A DNA stretch of 64,000 bases from an uncultured Bifidobacterium sp. Lineage in GTDB: Bacteria; Actinomycetota; Actinomycetes; Actinomycetales; Bifidobacteriaceae. Positions 35,671 through 45,354 of the stretch are shown piece after piece. Every line of letters begins with the position of its first letter. Position 1 is the first letter of the stretch. The notes beneath the pieces are model-generated. The model had not been told where the DNA came from, ran no database searches, and saw only the letters and a list, made by a program, of their open reading frames with translations. The position numbers were made by a program, and so were the translations under genes. The DNA lies in the NCBI RefSeq assembly GCF_959020145.1, contig NZ_CAUEQY010000005.1, forward strand, positions 38,161-102,160, given 5' to 3'.

Positions 35671-37452
35671 ATGGCAGAAGAACAGCGCGGATCGCGCGGC
35701 AAGTCCTACGGCAACCACAAGTCCTACGGCTCGGGCAGGCCGGGTAACCGCGGTGGCAAGGGATTCAAGCCGCGCGGCAACGGCGGCAAGTCCTACGGAC
35801 ACAAGTCCGGCGGCTTCCACAACGATGACCGTAAGGGCGGATATCGCAAGGGCAATGGCGGCGGATACCGTCGTGGCGACCGCGATTTCCATCGCGATGG
35901 CGAAGGCGAAGGTCAGGAGCGTCGTTTCCACAACGGTCCGCGCAAGTTCAACCGCGATGGCGAGCGTCGTGACGACCGCCGCGGCGGCTATCGTGGCAAT
36001 CGCGGCGACAATCCGCGCTACCAGCGTGATGGCGAGCGTTCCGGCTTCCGTCATAATGACCGTCGTGACGGCGATCGCAGGGATTTCCATCGTGACGACC
36101 GCCATGGTGATGGCGAGCGTCGCAATTTCCGTCATGACGGTGACCGTCGTGACTTCCGCCGTGACGATGGTGAGCGTCGTGGCGGCCGCAATTTCCACAA
36201 GGACGGCGATCGCAGGGACTTCCGCCGCGATGACCGCCGCGGGGAGCGCCGTGATGGCGAGCGTCGTAATTTCCGTCGTGATGATCGTCGTGACGGCGAT
36301 CGCAGGGATTTCCGCCGTGACAACCAGCGTCGTGATTTCCACAAGGATCGCAATCAGCGTCCGGAAGGCGAGGAGCGCCGCGAATTCACCCGTGAAGAGA
36401 AGATGGAGTACCGCGAGGCGAAGCGTGGCGAGTATCTGTCGAAGCCGCGTCGCAATTCCGACGGCACGATGAGCTTCCCGTCGCAAAACCCGTACACGCA
36501 TCGTCGCCCGGGCGAGCCGAAGATGCCGAAGGGCATCGAGTGGAGCATGCTGTCCACTGATGACCGTGAGCGTCTGCGTGGCCTGTCCAAGGAACATGCG
36601 GAGAACATCGGCCTGCACATCCTTGCCGCCTACACGCTTGAGGAAAGGGATCCGGAGCTGGCGCTCGAACATGCCAAGTGGGTGGCGCATCAGGCTTCCC
36701 GTATTGATTTCGCGCGTGAGACCCTTGCGTTCGTGGCCTACCGTCAGGGCGATTACAAGCTGGCCCTGCGTGAGTTCCGCACCGCGTTCCGCATGAACGG
36801 TTTCCTTGACTATCTGCCGTTCATCGCCGACTGCGAGCGTGGCATGGGCGAGCCGAAGAAGGCCATCGAAACCGCCATGAGCGATGACGCGAAGTATCTG
36901 CGCGGCGAATCCAAGGCCGAGATGTTCCTCGTGTACGCGGGCGCGCTGGGCGACCTCGAGCTGTGGAATAAGGCCATTGAGATCGTGCATACGTTGGGCC
37001 GTTCCAAGGGCTTGGCCGGCGAATACCGCATGCGTGCGGTGCAGGCCGAACAGTACTTCCTCGAGCAGGCCGGACGCTCCGATGAGGCCGTGGCTCTCGA
37101 CCAGCTGCTTGACAAGCTTGAGCTGCAGTACGCCGATGCCGAAGAGGACGAGACCTCCGACGATCTGGTCATTGAATACGACATGCAGGAATTGAACGAC
37201 GAGCTTATGGACAAGCTCGGCATTTCCGAAGATGACGCCCAGTATGCGCCGGAAGACGAGGATGAGGACGATTCCGAGGCCGTCGACGAGAACGGCGAGA
37301 CCAACGATGAGACCCAGCTTGATGCCGAAGCGGCCAAGGAAGGCGCCGAGTCCGACGACGAGCCTGCCGGTGACGGCGAAAACGCGGGCGACTCCGAAGA
37401 CGACCAGACTGAGGATGAGGTCGAATCCGCAGCCGATTCCGACAACGAGTGA
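35671..37452 (+). CDS. Repeat protein with Arg/Asp-rich disordered N-terminus, helical TPR-like middle and acidic tail
   Basis: In this 593-residue protein, residues 1 to about 235 are almost entirely G, R, D, H, F, N and K, with many imperfect copies of a DRRDFRRD-like unit and RGG-like stretches near the start. Residues about 265-500 are alpha-helical pairs that read like a TPR/SEL-type scaffold (LSKEHAENIGLHILAAYTLEERDPELALEHAKWVAHQ, YKLALREFRTAFRMNGFLDYLPFIADCERGMGEPKKAIETAMS). The last 90 residues are strongly acidic. A basic, RGG-like head suggests RNA binding (inference). It is co-directional with tyrS, the HAD gene and tlyA. Confidence 0.75.
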   Translation: MAEEQRGSRGKSYGNHKSYGSGRPGNRGGKGFKPRGNGGKSYGHKSGGFHNDDRKGGYRKGNGGGYRRGDRDFHRDGEGEGQERRFHNGPRKFNRDGERRDDRRGGYRGNRGDNPRYQRDGERSGFRHNDRRDGDRRDFHRDDRHGDGERRNFRHDGDRRDFRRDDGERRGGRNFHKDGDRRDFRRDDRRGERRDGERRNFRRDDRRDGDRRDFRRDNQRRDFHKDRNQRPEGEERREFTREEKMEYREAKRGEYLSKPRRNSDGTMSFPSQNPYTHRRPGEPKMPKGIEWSMLSTDDRERLRGLSKEHAENIGLHILAAYTLEERDPELALEHAKWVAHQASRIDFARETLAFVAYRQGDYKLALREFRTAFRMNGFLDYLPFIADCERGMGEPKKAIETAMSDDAKYLRGESKAEMFLVYAGALGDLELWNKAIEIVHTLGRSKGLAGEYRMRAVQAEQYFLEQAGRSDEAVALDQLLDKLELQYADAEEDETSDDLVIEYDMQELNDELMDKLGISEDDAQYAPEDEDEDDSEAVDENGETNDETQLDAEAAKEGAESDDEPAGDGENAGDSEDDQTEDEVESAADSDNE

Positions 37453-37466
37453 GGTGCGGCAAAACA

Positions 37467-38492
37467 ATGCTGAAATCCACAACCCGTCCGCTGAGCGAAG
37501 CCTACCAGCTGGCGCTGCTTGATCTTGACGGCGTGGTCTACCGTGGCAAGAATCCGGTGGAACATGCTGCAGAGAGCATCCGCAAGGCCGAAGGCCTCGG
37601 CATGACGGTGGAATACACCACCAACAATTCCTCCCGACTGCAATCCGTGGTGGCCGACCAGCTTAAAGGCTTCGACCTTGACGTCGAACCATGGCAGGTC
37701 ATCACCTCGTCCGTGGTGGCTGCCCGCATGGTGGCCCGTGCGGTGCCGCAAGGTGCGAAAGTGTTCGTGCTCGGCGCACAGCATCTGCGTGAGGAAGTCG
37801 CCAAGCAGGGTCTTGAGGTGGTTGATTCCGCCGAAGACAAGCCGGTCGCGGCCATCCAAGGCTGGTACCCGGACATGTCTTGGAACCAGATGGCGCAAAT
37901 CGCCTACGCCGTAGAACAGGGCGCCACGTATTTCGTGACCAACCGCGACCTGACCATTCCGCGTGAGCTGGGCATCGCCCCCGGTTGCGGTTCCATGATC
38001 ATGGCCGTCATCAACGCCACTGGTGTGGAACCGGTTTCGTCCGCAGGCAAGCCGGAATCCGCCATGTACGACGAAGCCCGACTGCTTGCCGCGCATGATG
38101 GTGCCGAACCAGTGGCCAAGGAAGCATGCCTCGCCATCGGCGACCGCCTCGATACCGATATCGAAGCCGGCAACCGTGGCGGCTATGATTCCCTGGCCGT
38201 GCTGACCGGCGTCACCAATCCGCATGAGCTGATGTTCGCTCCGGAGCATCTGCGTCCGACCTACATCGCCAAGGACCTGACCGGACTTAACGAGCCGGCC
38301 CCCGAAGTCGTGCATGAGGCTGGCGCTTGGAGCTGCCGCGACGTGCAGGCGCGCGTCGACGGCGATCGTCTTTACGTCACCGACATCACCAGCGTCGACG
38401 GTCTTCGTGCGGCCTGCGCCGCCATGTGGGATGCGGCGGATCGCGGACACAGCGTCGACGGCATGATCGTGCCGGAATTCCGAATCGCCTGA
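37467..38492 (+). CDS. HAD-IIA family hydrolase (NagD-like phosphatase)
   Basis: This 341-residue HAD protein has motif I LLDLDGVVYRG (nucleophile Asp), the motif II region TTNNSSR, a C2 cap, and motifs III/IV in GKPESAMYDEA...CLAIGDRLDTDIEAGNRGGYDSLAVLTG. Members dephosphorylate small phosphates such as nucleotides or phosphoglycolate. The substrate here is not known. ATG 37467 is chosen over a GTG at 37449 that overlaps the previous stop. A weak GAGG lies upstream. Its neighbour is the TlyA gene, an order common in actinobacteria. Confidence 0.9.
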   Translation: MLKSTTRPLSEAYQLALLDLDGVVYRGKNPVEHAAESIRKAEGLGMTVEYTTNNSSRLQSVVADQLKGFDLDVEPWQVITSSVVAARMVARAVPQGAKVFVLGAQHLREEVAKQGLEVVDSAEDKPVAAIQGWYPDMSWNQMAQIAYAVEQGATYFVTNRDLTIPRELGIAPGCGSMIMAVINATGVEPVSSAGKPESAMYDEARLLAAHDGAEPVAKEACLAIGDRLDTDIEAGNRGGYDSLAVLTGVTNPHELMFAPEHLRPTYIAKDLTGLNEPAPEVVHEAGAWSCRDVQARVDGDRLYVTDITSVDGLRAACAAMWDAADRGHSVDGMIVPEFRIA

Positions 38493-38507
38493 TTGCCGCA
38501 CGTGCGT

Positions 38508-39272
38508 ATGCGCAACATGAATGACGATTCCGGTGCCGTCGTCCGACTCGACATCGCGCTGGTGGAGCGTGGCGTCACGGATAGTCGCTCCAAAGCACAA
38601 CGGCTGATCGAATCCGGCAAGGTCCGGGTGAACGGCACCGTCGCATCCAAAGCGTCGCTCAAAGTCACGGCCGCCGACACGCTTGATGCCGATCTGGGAG
38701 ACGATTACGTCTCCCGTGGAGCCTACAAGCTGGTCGGCGCGCTCGACATGTTCTCCCAGACGGGCCTGCGTTCCGCGGAAGGACTCGATTGCCTCGACAT
38801 CGGCGCGTCCACCGGCGGTTTCTGCGACGTGCTTCTGCGACGCGGTGCCGCGCATGTGATCGCGCTCGACGTGGGGCACGGCCAGCTTGACCCGCGCATC
38901 GCAGGCAACGAGCGCATCATCGAAATGAGCGGCGTCAACATCCGCGACGTCGAAGCGGATGATCTGCCGTACCGGCCAAGCATGATCGTATCCGACGTGT
39001 CATTCATCTCGTTGACATACGTGATTCCCGTCATCGCGCGCATCGCCGCGCCCGGCGCACACGTCGTGCTGCTGGTCAAACCGCAGTTCGAAGTCGGCAA
39101 AGGCAACCTCGGCAAAAACGGCATCGTGGAAAGCGAAACCTTACGCAAACAGGCGCTCGACACCGTCACCGCCTGCGCGAAAGCCAACGGACTGGATGTA
39201 CGCGCCACGGCGGTCTCACCGATCGAAGGCACGCACGGCAACATCGAGTATCTGCTGTATGCAGTGGCGTAA
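38508..39272 (+). CDS. tlyA: TlyA family rRNA 2'-O-methyltransferase / hemolysin-like
   Basis: This protein of about 254 residues has an N-terminal S4 RNA-binding domain (VRLDIALVERGVTDSRSKAQRLIESGKVRVNGTV) and an FtsJ-like methyltransferase domain with the SAM motif LDIGASTGGFCDVLLRRGA and the later KPQFEVGK. TlyA methylates 16S and 23S rRNA riboses in mycobacteria, where its loss gives capreomycin resistance. The start is uncertain: TTG 38493, ATG 38508 and ATG 38517 are all in frame and none has a clear ribosome site. Confidence 0.9.
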   Translation: MRNMNDDSGAVVRLDIALVERGVTDSRSKAQRLIESGKVRVNGTVASKASLKVTAADTLDADLGDDYVSRGAYKLVGALDMFSQTGLRSAEGLDCLDIGASTGGFCDVLLRRGAAHVIALDVGHGQLDPRIAGNERIIEMSGVNIRDVEADDLPYRPSMIVSDVSFISLTYVIPVIARIAAPGAHVVLLVKPQFEVGKGNLGKNGIVESETLRKQALDTVTACAKANGLDVRATAVSPIEGTHGNIEYLLYAVA

Positions 39273-39304
39273 ACCGTTCTCCGCCAATCGATAGCGTAAA
39301 AATG

Positions 39305-39353
39305 AAAGGCCGGCGGCCCATATGAAAAATCCCATATGGACCGCCGGCCTTTT
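39305..39353. terminator. Bidirectional terminator between tlyA and ktrA
   Basis: Long arms (39305-39324 and 39333-39353, about 19 pairs with one mismatch) have A runs on the left and TTTT on the right. They separate convergent genes ending at 39272 and 39369. Confidence 0.92.
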
Positions 39354-39368
39354 GCATGTTCCGTGGGC

Positions 39369-40022
39369 CTAGCCCCTCAAAAACTTGTCGATCTGATCCT
39401 GCTTGCCCATGATGATGAGCTCGTCGTTACGGTGCATAATCAGCTCTTTCGAACCGTATTCGAATTCCTTGCCCGGCGATTTGACACCGACCACGGTGAT
39501 GCCGAACCGTTCATGTACGCGCGCATCCTCGATGGAGTAACCGACGACATGCGGGGGAGTGTGGATCTTCACCACGCTGTACGCGCCTTCAAGCTCGATG
39601 TAGTCCAGATAGTTGCCGGACACCAAGTGCCCTACGCGTTTGCCGGCATCGGTCTCCGCGTTGATGATGTGCCGTGCGCCGATACGCTGCAGAATGCGCG
39701 CATGCTCCTTGGACACCGACTTCGCCCAAATGTCGGAGATGCCCGCGTCCAGCAGATTGCCGGCGGTGATGACGGACGCTTCGACGCTGTCGCCGATGGC
39801 TACGACCGCCGTGTCGAAATCGGAGGCGTTGATCTGCTCCAACGCCATCACGTCGGTCATGTCGGCCTGCACGGTGGGGATCTGCGACGACCAGCGGTTC
39901 ACCAGTTCGCCGTCCTTGTCGACGGCGAGCACATCCTGTCCCATCGTATCCAATGTGGTGGCTACGGAACTGCCGAAACGGCCGAGTCCTACCACAAGAA
40001 CGCTTCTGGTGTTGTTAGCCAT
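39369..40022 (-). CDS. ktrA: Potassium uptake regulatory subunit (KtrA/TrkA, RCK domain)
   Basis: This 217-residue RCK protein has the Rossmann fold VLVVGLGRFGSSVATTLDTMGQDVLAVDKD, followed by a TrkA_C domain (KIHTPPHVVGYSIEDARVHERFGITVVGV...NDELIIMGKQDQIDKFLRG). It gates the KtrB/TrkH channel-like transporter in response to nucleotides. It lies 83 bases downstream of ktrB on the same strand. The C-terminal Ktr-type length (about 217) fits KtrA rather than the double-length TrkA. Confidence 0.92.
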   Translation of the reverse strand: MANNTRSVLVVGLGRFGSSVATTLDTMGQDVLAVDKDGELVNRWSSQIPTVQADMTDVMALEQINASDFDTAVVAIGDSVEASVITAGNLLDAGISDIWAKSVSKEHARILQRIGARHIINAETDAGKRVGHLVSGNYLDYIELEGAYSVVKIHTPPHVVGYSIEDARVHERFGITVVGVKSPGKEFEYGSKELIMHRNDELIIMGKQDQIDKFLRG

Positions 40023-40105
40023 GATTGTTCGCGTACCTTTCGATGTTCTGTTCCGGATTCAAGTATAGGAAGTTGCGGGTATAGAAACCGTATCGACGAA
40101 TCCGC

Positions 40106-41569
40106 TCAGCCGACCACGATCTGCTCGGTGGGGTAGCGGACCGGCTCCACATTGCGCGGCCTGGAGATCGCGTAGGCGATGGTGAGCGGACCGAGCCTGC
40201 CGATGAACATGGTCGCGGCGAGAATGTACAGGACCGCTGGACTAGAAGCGCTGGCCACGCCGACCGAATAGCCTCCCAGACCGAACGCCGAGCAGGTGTC
40301 GAACAGCGCGTTGCTCAGCGAGCATCCGGTGATGGCCATCAATGTCATGGACACTATGGTGACGAGTGCCAGACATGAGGTGGTGACGGCCACGGCCGTC
40401 ATGACGGCTTGCGAATGGATGCGACGATGGAATGCGTTGACGTCATGGCGTCCGGTGAACGCGGCGCGGCAGGTCAACAGAATCACGGCGAATGTGGTGA
40501 CGCGGATGCCGCCTGCGGTCGAAGTGCTGCCGCCGCCGATGAACATGACGATGGACAGGAACACCTTCGTCGCATCGCTCACGCCCGGCATCCATGACAG
40601 GTCGAAGCCGGAGCTGCGGGGCATGACGGCCGCCACCATCGCATGCCACAACCGCGGTTCCACGCCTTCGGTGGCGAACAGCAGTTTGTTGTTCCATTCC
40701 ATGAGGAGGAACCAGGTGAACGAGGCGAGCACGATGCAGAACGTGGTGGTCAGCGTGAGCTTGGTATGCAGGCTCCAACGCTTCGGCGGACGATGGTTGC
40801 GCCATGAGCGCATGAGGTTAAGCAGGACGGGAAAGCCGAGCGTGCCGCAGAACGCGCTGACGAGGATAGGCAGGCCAACAGCCCAATTGTTGACATGCAG
40901 GCCGGCGCCGTCAGGGGTGAAGCCGGCGTTGTTGTATGCCATGACCGCGAAGAACAACGATTCCCACAGCGTGTGCCGCACACTGCCATGATTGACTTTG
41001 TACAGGCCGGGGAACAGCGCCACGAACGTGATGCCTTCGATGGTGAACGCGGTGGCGATGACCACGGTGAGCACGCCCTTGATCTCGCCGAGTTTCGTGG
41101 TGCCCAGCTCGTTGGCCGTCAGCAGCTTTTGCGTGGCCTTGAGATGGTGGTTCACGGCCAAGGCGATGAGTGAAGCGAACGTCATGACACCCAAGCCGCC
41201 CATCTGCACGGAGAAGATGAGCACGGCCTGGCCGAAAGCGGACCAATGCGTCGTCGAATTGACGATGGAGATGCCACACGTCGAAATCGCGGAGATCGCG
41301 GTGAAGAACGCGGTGGTGAATGTCGTTTGCTCGCCTTTCGGCGTGGCGGTGGGCGTGAGCAGGAGCAGCGTGGACAATGCGCCCAACATCATGAAGTACA
41401 GGATGGTCAGACGTCCGGGATGTGTGGTGAGTCTGTGCATTAGGCTGCGCTTGCGCGGCTTGCGCTCCTCCGCCATGGCCTTCTCGAACGTGTCCCCGGA
41501 GAACCACCAGGCATAGCCATGTGAGGCCTCGCGATTGGAGGAGGACTCGTCGAAGACGAGGTTGGACAT
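40106..41569 (-). CDS. ktrB: Potassium uptake transporter membrane subunit (KtrB/TrkH)
   Basis: This 487-residue protein starts at 41569 (MSNLVFDESSSN) after GAGGAA. Four selectivity-loop motifs of the TrkH/KtrB fold are visible: SAISTCGISIVN, YNNAGFTPDGAG, PRSSGFDLSWM and CSAFGLGGYSVG. The first 80 residues are a hydrophilic extension longer than in many homologues. The frame is open to 42094, but that part is antisense to the NAD kinase gene and not coding. It forms a K+ uptake system with ktrA. Confidence 0.93.
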   Translation of the reverse strand: MSNLVFDESSSNREASHGYAWWFSGDTFEKAMAEERKPRKRSLMHRLTTHPGRLTILYFMMLGALSTLLLLTPTATPKGEQTTFTTAFFTAISAISTCGISIVNSTTHWSAFGQAVLIFSVQMGGLGVMTFASLIALAVNHHLKATQKLLTANELGTTKLGEIKGVLTVVIATAFTIEGITFVALFPGLYKVNHGSVRHTLWESLFFAVMAYNNAGFTPDGAGLHVNNWAVGLPILVSAFCGTLGFPVLLNLMRSWRNHRPPKRWSLHTKLTLTTTFCIVLASFTWFLLMEWNNKLLFATEGVEPRLWHAMVAAVMPRSSGFDLSWMPGVSDATKVFLSIVMFIGGGSTSTAGGIRVTTFAVILLTCRAAFTGRHDVNAFHRRIHSQAVMTAVAVTTSCLALVTIVSMTLMAITGCSLSNALFDTCSAFGLGGYSVGVASASSPAVLYILAATMFIGRLGPLTIAYAISRPRNVEPVRYPTEQIVVG

Positions 41570-41860
41570 GCTGTTCCTCGCTCCTTGTCTGTATAAACGG
41601 TCTTCGTTTCCTTGAGCTATTGTAGACGGTAGTGTGACGAACGGTGCAGAGACATACCATTCGGCCTGTTCGGCGGATTCGTGGGAAAACGACGAACAGG
41701 TTTTGCGGGTGGGATGTACGTGGCTCGTGAACGAACGGAAACGTCTGCGGCGTGTCCGGACACCCGCTACCGCCATTCGTTCATTTGTTCGATTACAATG
41801 GTAGGCATCGGCGTCCGTCGAGGACGTGGTATGTACGAGAGTTCTCGGAAAGGGCTTGCG

Positions 41861-42805
41861 ATGCACGGTACCCGGCATGCGGTGGTAGTGACGCATACAC
41901 GTCTGCGTGAAAGCGGCACGGTGGTCGAAGAAGCCGTCGAACAGCTGCGGCGCGCCGATTTCGAAGTGACGATCATCGACAATATCGAAGCGCCCGATTT
42001 CGGCAGCAAGACGCCAGTAGTGCCGAAAAACACGGAAATCGTGGTCGTGCTTGGCGGGGACGGTACCATTCTGCGCGCGGCCGAACTGGTTCATTGCACT
42101 GAAGTGCCCATCCTCGGCGTGAACCTAGGGCATGTCGGCTTTCTTGCCGAATTTGAAAGCTTCCAGATGAGCGAGGCGATCCGTCGGATCGCCGACCACG
42201 ACTATTCCATCGACGAACGTATGATCGCCCACGTCGACGTATGGCTGCCGGGCGCGACGGAACCCATCGAGGACTGGGCGTTGAACGACATCACTTTGGA
42301 ACGTGCGGACCGTGGCAAGATGGTGGAATTGTCCATCCGTGTCGACGACGTGGAGATGAGCTCATTCGGTTGCGATGGCGTGATCGTATCCACGCCGACC
42401 GGTTCCACCGCCTACGCGTTTTCCGCGGGCGGGCCGATCATGTGGCCGAATGTGAAAGCCTTGCAATTGGTGCCGTTGGCGGCGCATGCGTTGTTCGCAC
42501 GTCCGCTCATCATCGGTTCCGGCTCCACGTTCGCCATCGACATTCTCGAGGATTCCACGTCGGATGGCTGGATCTGCTGCGACGGCCGTCGTCAACGCGC
42601 ACTGCCCAAAGGCACACGTGTCGAAGTGCGTGAATCGAAATGCACTTTGCGATTGGCTCGTTTGTCTGGCGTGCCGTTCACGAACCGGCTCGTCACCAAA
42701 TTTGATTTGCCTGTCGTCGGCTGGCGCGAGCAGGCGCGCAAAACCGGTGGCATACATCATGGGCAATCGTTCCCTAGAACCGGCAAACCGGAAAGCGGGA
42801 AGTGA
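41861..42805 (+). CDS. nadK: NAD kinase
   Basis: This enzyme makes NADP from NAD. The 314-residue protein has GGDGTILRAAEL, the NLGHVGFLAEFE segment and the substrate region TPTGSTAYAFSAGGPI. The start at 41861 (MHGTRHAVVVTH) has GGAAAGGG 6 bases upstream. The alternative ATG at 41831 also has a GAGGA and cannot be excluded. It is followed immediately by recN, as in many actinobacteria. The 290-bp gap to the divergent ktrB start contains only promoter-type sequence. Confidence 0.93.
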   Translation: MHGTRHAVVVTHTRLRESGTVVEEAVEQLRRADFEVTIIDNIEAPDFGSKTPVVPKNTEIVVVLGGDGTILRAAELVHCTEVPILGVNLGHVGFLAEFESFQMSEAIRRIADHDYSIDERMIAHVDVWLPGATEPIEDWALNDITLERADRGKMVELSIRVDDVEMSSFGCDGVIVSTPTGSTAYAFSAGGPIMWPNVKALQLVPLAAHALFARPLIIGSGSTFAIDILEDSTSDGWICCDGRRQRALPKGTRVEVRESKCTLRLARLSGVPFTNRLVTKFDLPVVGWREQARKTGGIHHGQSFPRTGKPESGK

Positions 42806-42811
42806 CCGGGC

Positions 42812-44518
42812 ATGCTGGAAGAGCTTGAGATTCACAATCTCGGTCCGATTCGTTCCGCTCTGATCGCCCCGGCAGGTGGTATGACGGCGATCACCGGTGA
42901 GACGGGAGCCGGCAAATCGATGCTGCTCAGTGCGATCCGACTGATTTCCGGCGGTCCGTCCGATGGAGGCCGCGTTTCGGTGGGCGCTCAGGAGGCGTGG
43001 GCGCAGGGTGTGTTCGAAGTCGCCTCGTCGCCGGCCGCGGTGGCCGCGGCACGGGAAGCCGGCTTCGAACCGGAGGATGGCGAGCTGTTTCTGTCGCGTA
43101 AAGTGCCCGCTTCCGGGCGATCCCGCAGCATGCTGTCGGGACGTAGCGTGCCGCGTTCCGTACTCGCCTCCGTCGCCGCCGAACTGGTGACGATTCACGG
43201 ACAGGCCGACCAATTGCGCATAGCGACTACCTCACGTCAGCGCGAATTCCTTGACCGCTATGCGGGAGACGAAGTGGCTTTGGCCGCCTACGGCAAGTCG
43301 TGGAGCGCGTTGCGCGCGATGGACGAGCGGTTGGAACGGCTCAACAGCCAGGAATCGTCCATGCGACAGCAGGCGGATTATCTGCGCGAATCAATCGAAC
43401 GCATCAACCGTGTCGACCCGCAGCCGGGGGAGATGGACGAATTGCGTGCGCGCCGCGACCGCATCGAAAACGCGGCCGAGATCGCCGAAGGCGTGACGCG
43501 AGCGTTGGGCGCGTTGGACGCCTCGCAGGTGGTGGACGATGTCGAATCGTCCAGCGCGGCCGATTTGATCGACCATGCTTCGCAGGCGTTGCGCGCCATC
43601 CATGTGGAAGGCGTGTTCTCCGAACTCGCCGACCGGCTCGACTCCATCAGCACCGATTTGTCCGACGTGGTGTTCAGCCTGTCGGGAGAAGTGGACAACG
43701 AAGCGAGTATGGAGGATTTGGACGCCATCAACGGGCGCATCCACGAGCTGGACGAGCTGACCCGCCGATGGGGGCCGGAATTGTCCGACGTGATCGCATG
43801 GCGAGACAAGGCCGTATACGATTTGGAGGATTTGGACGCCTCGCCGGAAAAGGTCGAACAGCTGGAAGCCGAACGCGCCCAACTGCTTGAGGCTGCGAAA
43901 AAAGCCGCGCAGGCTGTGAGCAAACGGCGTAGAGCCGCGGCGAAGGAACTCGCGTCCAAAGTCACCGCGGAACTTGATTCGCTGGCCATGGGCACTTCGA
44001 AACTGGAGATCCGCGTGGCCGAACGCGAACAGTTGGACGCCACCGGAGCGGACGACATCGAATTCCTCTTCACCCCGTTCCCCGGCTCCCCGCAACTGCC
44101 GATGGGCAAAAGCGCATCCGGCGGCGAATTGAGCCGTCTGATGCTCGCGCTTGAACTGGTCGCCGCCGAAAAGCATGTCGTGGCCGGAGGAACCGTGCCG
44201 CCGATGACGTTCATCTTCGATGAGGTCGACGCCGGCGTGGGAGGCAAGGCCGCTGTGGAGCTGGGTGCCCGCTTGGCCAAACTCGCCCAATCCGCGCAGG
44301 TTCTGGTCGTCACGCACCTACCACAGGTCGCATCCTGGGCGGACGAACAATATGTGGTCGCCAAAGGCGAAACCAAGGATGGTTCCATCGCCACCACCAT
44401 CAGCCAGGTGCGCGGGGATGAGCGCGTGCATGAAATCGCCCGCATGCTTTCCGGCAGCGAAAGCGAAACATCTCTGGAACATGCCGAGGAACTGCTCAAA
44501 TCGTCGGTGCTTGACTGA
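42812..44518 (+). CDS. recN: DNA repair protein RecN
   Basis: This 568-residue SMC-like ATPase acts in double-strand break repair. Walker A GETGAGKSMLLSAIRL is at residues 29-44, a long coiled-coil region lies between (roughly 150-350), and the ABC signature KSASGGELSRLMLAL with Walker B TFIFDEVDAGVGGKAA is near the C-terminus. It starts 6 bases after the nadK stop. Confidence 0.95.
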   Translation: MLEELEIHNLGPIRSALIAPAGGMTAITGETGAGKSMLLSAIRLISGGPSDGGRVSVGAQEAWAQGVFEVASSPAAVAAAREAGFEPEDGELFLSRKVPASGRSRSMLSGRSVPRSVLASVAAELVTIHGQADQLRIATTSRQREFLDRYAGDEVALAAYGKSWSALRAMDERLERLNSQESSMRQQADYLRESIERINRVDPQPGEMDELRARRDRIENAAEIAEGVTRALGALDASQVVDDVESSSAADLIDHASQALRAIHVEGVFSELADRLDSISTDLSDVVFSLSGEVDNEASMEDLDAINGRIHELDELTRRWGPELSDVIAWRDKAVYDLEDLDASPEKVEQLEAERAQLLEAAKKAAQAVSKRRRAAAKELASKVTAELDSLAMGTSKLEIRVAEREQLDATGADDIEFLFTPFPGSPQLPMGKSASGGELSRLMLALELVAAEKHVVAGGTVPPMTFIFDEVDAGVGGKAAVELGARLAKLAQSAQVLVVTHLPQVASWADEQYVVAKGETKDGSIATTISQVRGDERVHEIARMLSGSESETSLEHAEELLKSSVLD

Positions 44519-44586
44519 CGGCGGATTCAATCGTAAAAAGTAATCGCAAATCGTAAAAGCGGTAATTGCAAAACAAAGGAGCCGAT

Positions 44587-45258
44587 ATGACACAGGAAAC
44601 CAAGGCGAACCAAGGCAAAGGCGCCATCTTCGACCTTGACGGCACGCTACTCGACTCCATGGGCGTGTGGGATCAGGTGGACGTCGACTTCCTTGCCAAA
44701 CGCGGCATCGAGGTGCCGGACGACTACATGCAGAAGGTCGCGGCCATGCAATTCCGCCAGATCGCCGAATACACAATCGCACGATTCGGCCTGTCGGACA
44801 CTCCCGAAGCGTTGATGGAGGAGTGGGATCATATGGCGCGCGTCATGTACGCCACGGTGGTTGAAGCCAAACCGTATGCGCGCGAATATCTGGAATCGTT
44901 GAAGGCGAGCGGCGCGAAACTGGCCGTGGCCACGTCATTGCCGCCGATGCTGCGCGAACCGGCCATGAAGCACGTCGGCATTTTCGACTATTTCGATGAC
45001 GTGGTCAGCGTCGACGATGCTGGCGACGTCGGCAAAACTGAGCCGGACGTATATCTGCTGGCCGCGTCGCGTCTCGGCATCAAACCAAGCGACTGCACCG
45101 TATTCGAGGATCTGCTGGTCGGCATGCGCTCGGCCAAGTCGGTCGGCATGCATGTGTGGGCCATGCACGACGATTCCTCCGACGCCGACTGGCCTGAGAT
45201 CTGCGATCTGGCCGACGGCGTCATGTTCGACTTCCACGACGCGCCTGCCGCATTGTAG
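44587..45258 (+). CDS. HAD superfamily phosphatase (beta-phosphoglucomutase-like)
   Basis: This 223-residue protein has motif I GAIFDLDGTLLDSMGVWDQVDVDFL, an alpha-helical C1 cap, motif II VATSLPP, the Lys of GKTEPDVYLLAA and motif IV VFEDLLVGMRSAKSVGMHVWAM. This is the pattern of sugar-phosphate phosphatases and beta-phosphoglucomutases. The start at 44587 has AAAGGAG upstream. It is followed by a hairpin at 45285. Confidence 0.88.
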   Translation: MTQETKANQGKGAIFDLDGTLLDSMGVWDQVDVDFLAKRGIEVPDDYMQKVAAMQFRQIAEYTIARFGLSDTPEALMEEWDHMARVMYATVVEAKPYAREYLESLKASGAKLAVATSLPPMLREPAMKHVGIFDYFDDVVSVDDAGDVGKTEPDVYLLAASRLGIKPSDCTVFEDLLVGMRSAKSVGMHVWAMHDDSSDADWPEICDLADGVMFDFHDAPAAL

Positions 45259-45284
45259 GAACCGTTGTCGTACGGGATATATGC

Positions 45285-45320
45285 ATTTGGGGCTTTCCGT
45301 TGATTCGGAAGACCCCAAAT
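45285..45320 (+). terminator. Terminator-like hairpin after the HAD gene
   Basis: Perfect 15-bp arms (45285-45299 and 45306-45320) surround a 6-nt loop. A strong T tail is lacking. It lies 26 bases after the stop. Confidence 0.7.
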
Positions 45321-45354
45321 CCGTTCTCCATAAGAGTCTACCGGTTGGCTCGGT

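Noticed and set aside
36030..36360. Short tandem DNA repeats suspected to be a repeat array or CRISPR
   Set aside because: The repeats keep the reading frame and encode the DRRDFRRD-like units of a protein. There are no regular spacers.
41570..42094. N-terminal extension of ktrB antisense to the NAD kinase gene
   Set aside because: The KtrB family start fits ATG 41569 with a ribosome site. The extension is antisense to conserved NAD kinase motifs.
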